Assembly: GCF_049199905.1 (NCBI RefSeq)
Contig: NZ_JBLZPK010000014.1
Span: forward strand, 1-64,000
DNA: 64,000 nucleotides
Direction of reading: 5' to 3'
DNA from: Shinella sp032095155
GTDB taxonomy: Bacteria; Pseudomonadota; Alphaproteobacteria; Rhizobiales; Rhizobiaceae
Part shown: positions 31,766 through 39,025 of the stretch, piece by piece
How positions within the stretch are numbered: position 1 is the first letter of the stretch
How the letters are laid out: each line of letters opens with the position of its first letter
Translations under genes and position numbers: made by a program
The notes under the pieces: model-generated
The model's database searches: none
Seen by the model: only the letters and a program-made list of their open reading frames with translations
What the model was told of the DNA's origin: nothing

Positions 31766-32701
31766 ATGCTCCCTATCTTCGAAAGCATTCTGCCCGTCTT
31801 CCTGCTCGTCGTGTTGGGAGCCTTTCTCAAGCGCTGGCGGCTGATCGACCGGGACATGTGGAACGGGCTTGAACAGCTCGGCTTCTTCGTGCTGTTCCCC
31901 TCGCTGCTTTTCACCACGCTTGCCAATGCCGAATTTTCCGGCATGGCGGCCGGCAGGATAGCCGTCGGCTCCATCGGTTCAGTGACTTCGATCGCAGCGG
32001 TGCTCGCGCTGTGCTGGCCGCTCTTCCGCACCGCCGGCGTGTCGGCACCCACCTTCACCTCGGTCTTCCAGACCTCCACGCGCTGGAACGCCTTCATCGC
32101 CCTCGCCATCGCGGAAAAGCTTTACGGCGCGCAGAGCCTCACCCTCGTCGCGCTGGTCGCGACGCTGATCATCATCCCGATCAATCTCTACAATATCGGC
32201 ATGCTCGTCTGGTTCGGCGGCGGAACGCGCAGCCTGAAAACCTTCGCGCAGAAGATCGTGACCAACCCGATGATTATCGGCTCGGTACTCGGCGTCGCTG
32301 TCAACCTGCTCGGCATCGAGATCTACAAGCCGTTGATGCAGACCGCCGAGCTGGTGGCGGATACCTCGCTCAGCCTCGGCCTCATCATGGTGGGCGCCGG
32401 GCTGAAGCTTGCCGATGCGCTGAAACCGCGCCCACTGGCGCTTCTGCCGGTCGTGCTGAAACTCGTCTTCATGCCGCTGGTCATGACGGGCGCCGCCTAT
32501 GCGCTCGGCATGCGCGGCGAGCCGCTTTTGACGATCGCGATGGGCGCGAGCGTGCCGACAGCGATGAATGGTTATGTGCTGGCCAAGCAGATGGGCGGCG
32601 ATGCACCCTTCTACGCCGCCGTCGCGACGCTGCAGACCATCGCCTCGTTCTTCACCATTCCGATGGTGCTGGCGACGACGGCTTATCTGGCCGGCGGGTA
32701 G
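31766..32701 (+). CDS. AEC (auxin efflux carrier) family transporter
   Basis: 311-residue inner-membrane protein with about ten hydrophobic segments in two inverted halves, as in the AEC/BASS fold. Landmarks are LPVFLLVVLGAFLKRW at the N-terminus, NPMIIGSVLGVAVNLLGI in the middle and the second-half TIAMGASVPTAMNGYVLA. Bacterial members export or exchange small carboxylates such as malonate; the substrate here is unknown. ATG 31766 removes a non-conserved 30-residue extension. Its 3' end overlaps the convergent AidB-like gene by 19 bp. Confidence 0.88.
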   Translation: MLPIFESILPVFLLVVLGAFLKRWRLIDRDMWNGLEQLGFFVLFPSLLFTTLANAEFSGMAAGRIAVGSIGSVTSIAAVLALCWPLFRTAGVSAPTFTSVFQTSTRWNAFIALAIAEKLYGAQSLTLVALVATLIIIPINLYNIGMLVWFGGGTRSLKTFAQKIVTNPMIIGSVLGVAVNLLGIEIYKPLMQTAELVADTSLSLGLIMVGAGLKLADALKPRPLALLPVVLKLVFMPLVMTGAAYALGMRGEPLLTIAMGASVPTAMNGYVLAKQMGGDAPFYAAVATLQTIASFFTIPMVLATTAYLAGG

Positions 32702-34329
32702 AGCAGATCGACGATATAGGCCGAGTCGAAACGCGAATCGAGCATGCCATAGGTCGAGCGCCAGCCGGAGGCGAGACGTGTTTCCAGGAAGGCATCGGCG
32801 ACGCGGCCGGCACCGGCGCGGTAGAGCTCGGCGGCGGCAGCGGCGAGCGCCAGCTGCTCGACCAGCATGCGGGCAGCGCCCTCGTCACGCTCGCAGAGCG
32901 ACAGGCAGGCGCGCAGCACATCCACCGTCTTCTTGCCGGCAGTGCCGAGATCGCGCGCAAGCCCGGCGAACAGCATTTCGAACAGGTCCCTGCCCCGGCC
33001 GATGACGCGCATCAGGTCGAGCGCCATGACATTGCCGGAACCCTCCCAGATCGCATTGACCGGTGCCTCGCGGTAATGCCGCGCGATCGGCCGCTCCTCG
33101 ACATAGCCGCTGCCGCCGATGCACTCCATCGCTTCATAGATGAGTGCCGGCGCGATCTTGCAGCACCAGTATTTCACGACCGGCGTCATGATGCGGGCAT
33201 AGGCGGCATCCTCCGCGCTGTCGCGCGCCTTGTCGAAGGCCTCGGCGAGACGCAGCGTAAGCGCCGTGGCGCCGGCGACGTCGAGCGCCATGTCGGCGAG
33301 CACGCGCGTCATGATCGGCTGGGCGACCAGCGGTTTGCCGAAGACATTGCGGCCCCGTGCGTGATGCACGGCTTCCGCAAGCGAGGCGCGCATGATGCCA
33401 GAGGAGGCGAGCGCGCAGTCGAGCCGCGTCAGCGTCACCATGTCGAGGATCGTGCGGATTCCGGCATCGGGGCTCCCCAGCAGGAAGCCGAACGTCTCGG
33501 AGAATTCCACCTCGGACGAGGCGTTGGAGCGGTTGCCGATCTTGTCCTTGAGGCGCTGGAAGCGCAGGCCGTTGCTGGCGCCGTCCTCCAGAAGACGCGG
33601 CACGAGGAAGCAGCCGGTGCCCTCGCGGGTCTGCGCCAGCATGACGAAACCATCGCTCATCGGCGCCGACAGGAACCATTTGTGGCCCGTCAGCCGGTAG
33701 ATGCCCTCGCCGACGCGCTCGGCCTTGGACGTGTTGGCGCGCACATCCGTGCCGCCCTGCTTTTCCGTCATGCCCATGCCGATGGTGATGGCGCTCTTCT
33801 GCATGGCCGGCTTGTTGGCGCTGTCATATTTGCGCGACAGTATCTTGCGGCCCCATTCGCGCTGCACCTGTGGTGATGCGGAAAGAGCAGCGACCGAGGC
33901 GCTTGTCATCGTCAGCGGGCAGAGATGGCCGCATTCGAGCTGCGCCGTCAGGTAGAAGCGCACGGCGCGCGCCTTGTGCGCCCGGCCCTGCTCGTCGGCG
34001 ACGTTTTCCCAAAGCGAGGAATGCAGGCCGCTCGCCATGGAGCGGCGCATCAGCGCGTGCCAGGCCGGATGATAGTCGACGACATCCAGGCGCTCGCCGC
34101 GCGGGCCGTGGGTGCGCAGCTGCGGCACGCCCTCATTCGCCATGCGCGCCAGCTCCTGCGCTTCCGGCGAGGTCACGTAGCGGCCGATCGCATCGAACTC
34201 GTCGCGCAGGCCCTTCGGCATCGCATCGGTGGCATCCACCAGGAGCGGATCGGAGCGATAGGCGTTGATGCCCGACCAGAGCGGCGGCTGGTTGAGATCG
34301 GCGAGTTTCTGTTCGGTGTCACGAGTCAT
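32683..34329 (-). CDS. aidB: AidB-like acyl-CoA dehydrogenase family protein
   Basis: 548-residue flavoprotein of the AidB branch of acyl-CoA dehydrogenases. Diagnostic features are the N-terminal NQPPLWSGINAYRSDPLL, the FAD-binding MGMTEKQGGTDVRAN and TGHKWFLSAPMSD, and CIGGSGYVEE in the C-terminal helical domain. E. coli AidB is induced by alkylating agents, binds DNA through its C-terminal domain, and is thought to protect it; its catalytic activity is uncertain. No Ada gene or obvious Ada box is visible nearby. Overlaps the AEC gene tail to tail. Confidence 0.92.
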   Translation of the reverse strand: MTRDTEQKLADLNQPPLWSGINAYRSDPLLVDATDAMPKGLRDEFDAIGRYVTSPEAQELARMANEGVPQLRTHGPRGERLDVVDYHPAWHALMRRSMASGLHSSLWENVADEQGRAHKARAVRFYLTAQLECGHLCPLTMTSASVAALSASPQVQREWGRKILSRKYDSANKPAMQKSAITIGMGMTEKQGGTDVRANTSKAERVGEGIYRLTGHKWFLSAPMSDGFVMLAQTREGTGCFLVPRLLEDGASNGLRFQRLKDKIGNRSNASSEVEFSETFGFLLGSPDAGIRTILDMVTLTRLDCALASSGIMRASLAEAVHHARGRNVFGKPLVAQPIMTRVLADMALDVAGATALTLRLAEAFDKARDSAEDAAYARIMTPVVKYWCCKIAPALIYEAMECIGGSGYVEERPIARHYREAPVNAIWEGSGNVMALDLMRVIGRGRDLFEMLFAGLARDLGTAGKKTVDVLRACLSLCERDEGAARMLVEQLALAAAAAELYRAGAGRVADAFLETRLASGWRSTYGMLDSRFDSAYIVDLLYPPAR

Positions 34330-34501
34330 GAGCGGGTTCTAGCCCAAGTCGCGGGCGGGCGAAACGGGGCGTTCGGCCGCGCGGCACCGTTGCGAACACA
34401 AAAGCGTGGGAATGCGTGGATGCCGGGCCGCTTCGCCTTGCCGCAGCGGAACCGACGCTCTATAGACCCCGCGTATCCAACGACAGTTGAGGCGGAGTTC
34501 C

Positions 34502-35443
34502 ATGGACTTCTTTCCGCATCGCCACCTTCTCGGCATCAAGGGGCTGACAGAGCAGGACATCACCCTGCTGCTCGATCGCGCCGACGAGGCGGTCAAAATC
34601 TCCCGGCAGCGGGAAAAGAAGACGTCGACGCTTCGCGGCCTGACGCAGATCAATCTCTTCTTCGAAGCCTCCACCCGCACGCAATCGTCCTTCGAGCTGG
34701 CCGGCAAGCGGCTCGGCGCCGACGTTATGAACATGTCGGTCGGCAATTCCTCGGTCAAGAAGGGCGAAACGCTGATCGACACGGCGATGACGCTGAACGC
34801 CATGCATCCCGACGTGCTGGTGGTGCGCCACTCCTCCGCCGGTGCCGCCGCCCTTCTGGCGCAAAAGGTCTCCTGCTCGGTGGTGAATGCCGGCGACGGC
34901 CAGCATGAGCATCCGACGCAGGCTTTGCTCGACGCGCTGACCATTCGCCGTGCCAAGGGCAAGCTGTCGCGCATCATCGTCGCCATCTGCGGCGACGTGC
35001 TGCATTCGCGCGTCGCGCGCTCGAACATCCTGCTGCTCAACGCCATGGGTGCCCGCGTGCGTGTCGTCGCACCGGCGACGCTGCTGCCATCGGGCATCGC
35101 CGATATGGGCGCGGAGGTCTATCACTCGATGGCGGAAGGCCTGAAGGATGCCGATGTCGTGATGATGCTGCGCCTGCAGCGCGAGCGCATGTCCGGCGCC
35201 TTCGTGCCCTCGGTGCGCGAATATTTCCACTATTACGGCCTCGACGCGGAAAAGCTGAAGGCGGCCAAGGAAGACGCGCTCGTCATGCATCCCGGCCCGA
35301 TGAACCGCGGCGTCGAAATCGCCTCCGAGATCGCCGACGGTCCGCAAAGCGTGATCGAGCAGCAGGTCGAGATGGGCGTCGCCGTCCGCATGGCCGTGAT
35401 GGAAACGCTTCTTCTTTCGCAGAACCAGGGTGTCAGCGCATGA
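34502..35443 (+). CDS. pyrB: Aspartate carbamoyltransferase catalytic subunit
   Basis: Second step of pyrimidine synthesis. 313 residues with the carbamoyl-phosphate loop STRTQSSFELAGKRLG (around 57), HPTQALLD (around 138) and HPGPMNRGVEI (around 265). ATG 34502 has GGAG upstream. The stop overlaps the start of the pyrC-like gene (ATGA), so the two products are made together, as expected for the PyrB / inactive PyrC complexes known in other bacteria. Confidence 0.96.
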   Translation: MDFFPHRHLLGIKGLTEQDITLLLDRADEAVKISRQREKKTSTLRGLTQINLFFEASTRTQSSFELAGKRLGADVMNMSVGNSSVKKGETLIDTAMTLNAMHPDVLVVRHSSAGAAALLAQKVSCSVVNAGDGQHEHPTQALLDALTIRRAKGKLSRIIVAICGDVLHSRVARSNILLLNAMGARVRVVAPATLLPSGIADMGAEVYHSMAEGLKDADVVMMLRLQRERMSGAFVPSVREYFHYYGLDAEKLKAAKEDALVMHPGPMNRGVEIASEIADGPQSVIEQQVEMGVAVRMAVMETLLLSQNQGVSA

Positions 35444-36732
35444 CCCGCACGACCGTCCTGAAAAACCTCCGCATCCTCGACCCCTCGCGCAATCTCGATG
35501 AAAAGGGTTCCATCGTCATCGAGAACGGCAGGATTGCCGCCATCGGCGCCGGCGCGCAGAACCAGGGCGCGCCCGAAGGCGCAGACGTGGTCGATGGCCG
35601 CGGCATGATCGCTGCTCCCGGCCTGGTCGATGCCCGCGTTTTCGTCGGCGAGCCCGGCGCGGAACACCGCGAGACCATCGAATCCGCCTCGCGCGCGGCA
35701 GCAGCCGGCGGCGTCACCACCTTCATCACCATGCCAGACACCGATCCTGTCATCGACGATATCGCGCTGGTCGAGTTCGTGCTGAAGAACGCCCGCGACA
35801 AGGCCATCGTCAACATCCACCCCGCCGCCGCCCTGACCAAGGGGCTGGCCGGCGAGGAGATGACCGAATTCGGCCTGCTCCAGGCCGCCGGTGCCGTCGC
35901 CTTCACCAATGGCCGCAACCCGATGCACAATGCGCAGGTGCTGCGTCGCGCCATGACCTATGCGCGCGAATTCGGCAGCGTCATCGCACTCGAAACCCGC
36001 GACAAATATCTGGGCGCCGGCGGTGTGATGAACGAGGGGCTGCTGGCGAGCTGGCTCGGCCTTTCCGGTAGCCCACGCGAAGCCGAACTGATCCCGCTCG
36101 AACGGGACCTGCGCATCGCCGGCCTGACGCGCGGCAAATATCACGCCGCACAGATCTCGGTACCGGAATCGGCGGAAGCGGTGAAGATCGCCCGTGAGCG
36201 CGGTGCGAATGTCACCTGCGGCGCGTCGATCAACCATCTGACGCTGAACGAAAACGACATCGGCGAATACCGCACCTTCTTCAAGCTCTCCCCGCCGCTG
36301 CGCGGCGAGGACGACCGCAAGGCCATGGTCGATGCGCTGGCCCGCGGCGAGATCGACATCATCGTCTCCTCGCACGACCCGCAGGACGTCGATACCAAGC
36401 GCCTGCCCTTCGCCGATGCGGCCGACGGTGCCATCGGCCTCGAAACCATGCTGGCGGCCGCGCTGCGGCTCTACCACAGCGGTGAAGTCCCGCTGATGCG
36501 GCTCATCGATGCGCTCTCCACGCGGCCCGCAAAAATCTTCGGCCTCGATGCGGGCACGCTGGCGCCGGGTGCGAAGGCCGATATCGTGCTGATCGATCCC
36601 GACGAGCCCTGGCTTGCCACGAAGGAACGCTTCGTCTCACGCTCCAAGAACACGCCGTTCGAAGATGCCCGCTTTACGGGACGCGCGGTTAGCACCTATG
36701 TTGCCGGCGAACGGGTGCATTCGCTGGATTGA
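35440..36732 (+). CDS. Dihydroorotase homologue lacking catalytic residues (PyrC'/PyrX type)
   Basis: 430-residue amidohydrolase-fold protein that aligns with class I dihydroorotase along its length. The metal-binding His-x-His of the active enzyme (normally in DxHxHxREPG) is replaced by GLVDARVFVGEPG. The catalytic Asp region, normally TDHAPH, reads SSHDPQ. It is therefore expected to be inactive as a dihydroorotase and to act as a structural partner of PyrB, as Pseudomonas PyrC' (PyrX) does. Overlaps pyrB by 4 bp. A true pyrC must lie elsewhere in the genome. Confidence 0.88.
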   Translation: MTRTTVLKNLRILDPSRNLDEKGSIVIENGRIAAIGAGAQNQGAPEGADVVDGRGMIAAPGLVDARVFVGEPGAEHRETIESASRAAAAGGVTTFITMPDTDPVIDDIALVEFVLKNARDKAIVNIHPAAALTKGLAGEEMTEFGLLQAAGAVAFTNGRNPMHNAQVLRRAMTYAREFGSVIALETRDKYLGAGGVMNEGLLASWLGLSGSPREAELIPLERDLRIAGLTRGKYHAAQISVPESAEAVKIARERGANVTCGASINHLTLNENDIGEYRTFFKLSPPLRGEDDRKAMVDALARGEIDIIVSSHDPQDVDTKRLPFADAADGAIGLETMLAAALRLYHSGEVPLMRLIDALSTRPAKIFGLDAGTLAPGAKADIVLIDPDEPWLATKERFVSRSKNTPFEDARFTGRAVSTYVAGERVHSLD

Positions 36733-36811
36733 TGCATTTGGGGCGGAAGGGACGCCGCCCCGTATCGGTCCCGCCGGCATCCGCCGCAATGAAATCTCGG
36801 GGGAGAACCAC

Positions 36812-37426
36812 GTGTCCGACATCTTCACCTGGCAGCTCGGCACGCTGCCGACACTCGCTGCCCTCGCCTTCGGCTATGTTCTCGGCTCCATTCCCTTCGG
36901 CCTGATCCTCACACGCATGGCAGGCCTCGGCGACGTGCGCCAGATCGGCTCGGGCAATATCGGCGCGACGAACGTGCTGCGCACCGGCAACAAGAAGCTC
37001 GCCGCCGCAACGCTTCTCCTCGATGCCCTCAAGGGCACCGCCGCTGCCGCCATCGCATCGCGCTGGGGGCTCGACGCGGGCATTGCCGCGGGCTTTGCAG
37101 CCTTCCTCGGCCATCTCTTTCCCGTCTGGCTCGGCTTCAAGGGCGGCAAGGGCGTTGCGACCTATGTCGGCTTGCTGCTTGGTCTCGTGCCCGTCATGCT
37201 CGCGGTCTTCGCCGCCATCTGGATCGGCCTGGCGTATCTGACGCGTTACTCTTCTCTTTCAGCGCTAGTTGCAACGGCCGCATCTCCGGTTGTATTGTGG
37301 TTTCTCGGTCACGAGAAGGTGGCACTGCTCTTTCTCGTGCTCACCATCATCACCTGGTGGAAACACAGCGCCAATATCGGCCGCCTCATGAGCGGCACGG
37401 AAAGCAAGATCGGCAGCAAGGGGTAG
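36812..37426 (+). CDS. plsY: Acyl-phosphate glycerol-3-phosphate acyltransferase
   Basis: Membrane enzyme making lysophosphatidic acid from acyl-phosphate and glycerol 3-phosphate. 204 residues with about five membrane helices. The conserved loops are SGNIGATNVLRTGNKK (around 49-64), FKGGKGVAT (around 109) and TRYSSLSAL. GTG 36812 is chosen because GGGGAG stands 8 nt upstream and the product starts as in the family. dprA begins 2 bp after the stop. Confidence 0.93.
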   Translation: MSDIFTWQLGTLPTLAALAFGYVLGSIPFGLILTRMAGLGDVRQIGSGNIGATNVLRTGNKKLAAATLLLDALKGTAAAAIASRWGLDAGIAAGFAAFLGHLFPVWLGFKGGKGVATYVGLLLGLVPVMLAVFAAIWIGLAYLTRYSSLSALVATAASPVVLWFLGHEKVALLFLVLTIITWWKHSANIGRLMSGTESKIGSKG

Positions 37427-37428
37427 CC

Positions 37429-38580
37429 ATGGACGACCGCAGCGCAAGGACAAGGGGAATTGCGCTGACGGAAAAACAGAGGATCGCCTGGCTGCGGCTC
37501 ATCCGCAGCGATAATGTCGGTCCGGTCACCTTTCGAGAGTTGATCAACCATTTCGGCAGCGCCGAGACTGCACTTGAGATGCTGCCGGAACTGTCCCGCC
37601 GCGGTGGCGCGTCCCGCAGCATCCGCGTCGCCTCCAGGGCGGAGGCGGAACGCGAACTGGAGATTGCCGAACGGCACGGCGCCACCTTCATCGGCATCGG
37701 CGAGCCCGACTATCCGCCGCTGCTGCGCCAGATCGACGGCGCCCCGCCCCTTCTTGCCGCCAAGGGCAACCGCAAGGTGACGTCGGCACCGGCCGTCGGC
37801 ATCGTTGGCGCCCGCAATGCCTCGATCTCGGGCATGAAGTTCGCAGGGTTGTTGGCGCGGGACATCGGCCGTGCGGGTTATTCCATCGTTTCGGGCCTGG
37901 CGCGCGGCATCGATACCGCCGCCCATCGTGCCAGCCTCGAGACCGGCACGATCGCCGCCATGGCCGGCGGTCTCGACAAGCCCTACCCACCGGAAAACAT
38001 CGGCCTGCTGAATGAACTCACCGACGGCGAAGGCCTCGCCGTCAGCGAAATGCCCTTCGGCTGGGAACCGCGCGCCCGCGATTTTCCCCGCCGCAACCGA
38101 TTGATCGCCGGCATGGCGCTCGGCCTCGTCGTGGTGGAGGCGGCCGTGCGCTCCGGCTCGCTGATCACGGCGCGGAATGCCGCGGATTTCGGCCGGCTGG
38201 TCTTTGCGGTGCCCGGCTCGCCGCTCGACCAGCGTTGCGAAGGCACCAATGGCCTGCTGAAGGACGGGGCGACGATCACCACGACACCGGAGGATGTGCT
38301 GGAGGGGCTGCGGCCGCTTGCCGAACCCGACCTCTTCTCCCCCCGCCCCGATGCGCGGGAACCGGGAGAGGATACGCCGCCCGCCCTGCGGCTGCCGCCG
38401 AGCGATGGCGACCGGGAGAGGATCGCCGAGGCGCTGAGCCAGGTGCCGGCCGAGATCGACGAGATCATTCGCCATACCGGCATCAACGCGGCGACCGTCT
38501 ATCTCGTTCTGCTAGAACTTGACCTTGCCGGCCGCCTTCAGCGGCATGCCGGCGGCGGCGTCTCGATCACGCCGGATTGA
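37429..38580 (+). CDS. dprA: DNA-processing protein DprA
   Basis: 383 residues. An N-terminal SAM-like helical region is followed by the Rossmann-like DprA core (AVGIVGARNAS, GYSIVSGLARGIDTAAHRASL, FPRRNRLIAGMA, AARSGSLITAR-like RSGSLITARNA). A C-terminal winged helix ends in LLELDLAGRLQRHAGGGV. DprA loads RecA on incoming single-stranded DNA in natural transformation and is conserved in many non-competent bacteria. The 3' end overlaps a small minus-strand gene by 69 bp. Confidence 0.94.
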   Translation: MDDRSARTRGIALTEKQRIAWLRLIRSDNVGPVTFRELINHFGSAETALEMLPELSRRGGASRSIRVASRAEAERELEIAERHGATFIGIGEPDYPPLLRQIDGAPPLLAAKGNRKVTSAPAVGIVGARNASISGMKFAGLLARDIGRAGYSIVSGLARGIDTAAHRASLETGTIAAMAGGLDKPYPPENIGLLNELTDGEGLAVSEMPFGWEPRARDFPRRNRLIAGMALGLVVVEAAVRSGSLITARNAADFGRLVFAVPGSPLDQRCEGTNGLLKDGATITTTPEDVLEGLRPLAEPDLFSPRPDAREPGEDTPPALRLPPSDGDRERIAEALSQVPAEIDEIIRHTGINAATVYLVLLELDLAGRLQRHAGGGVSITPD

Positions 38581-38766
38581 GAACGGGCGCAGGCCGGACT
38601 GGATGTCGCCGGCCTCGACATAGGCCATCTCGATCAGATAGCGCAGCATATCGGCCCCCTCGTTGGCGGCGACGGTACGCAGCTCGCCGAGCATCTGCCT
38701 GATATAGGCGACGTTCTCTTCAGCGGTATGCGGCGGGAGCATGGGCTTGGCTGGTTTCGAATTCAT
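38512..38766 (-). CDS. Small conserved-looking protein antisense to the dprA 3' end
   Basis: 84 residues: MNSKPAKPMLPPHTAEENVAYIRQMLGELRTVA... followed by DMLRYLIEMAYVEAGDIQSG and a basic C-terminus. It is soluble and mostly helical. The pattern (helical pair around YIRQML and YLIEMAYVEA) recalls a short family common in rhizobia, but I cannot name it. It shares 69 bp with the end of dprA on the other strand; its conserved-looking part lies outside the overlap. Confidence 0.6.
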   Translation of the reverse strand: MNSKPAKPMLPPHTAEENVAYIRQMLGELRTVAANEGADMLRYLIEMAYVEAGDIQSGLRPFSIRRDRDAAAGMPLKAAGKVKF

Positions 38767-38805
38767 GACTTATCCGTTGTGCCAGTAATCTGGAATCACT
38801 GATAG

Positions 38806-38895
38806 GTTGTAATTCCTACACCTAGGAAACGATACAACGATTATTTATAATTGCAACCACGGATTAAGCTCGCTTTGGTTGCATGGCGTTGTATC
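38806..38895. repeat. Nested dyads with three GTTGTA-type repeats upstream of topA
   Basis: GATACAACG (38831-38839) and CGTTGTATC (38887-38895) are perfect inverted arms. They enclose TGCAACCA (38852-38859) and TGGTTGCA (38876-38883), also perfect inverted arms. A further GTTGTA (38806-38811) pairs with TACAAC of the first arm around TTCCTA...TAGGAA. The region is AT-rich against its surroundings. It may be an operator cluster or a structured leader for topA, or a remnant repeat. Confidence 0.5.
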
Positions 38896-39025
38896 TCACT
38901 AAATTCACCCCTACCTCTTGACCCGAACGCTTTCCCTGTTCATGTCGAAACACGACTTTCCGGCGCGAGATGCGCCCTTCACCGCGTGAGACAAGCCGCG
39001 GCGCGTGGTATCAGAGAAAATGACG

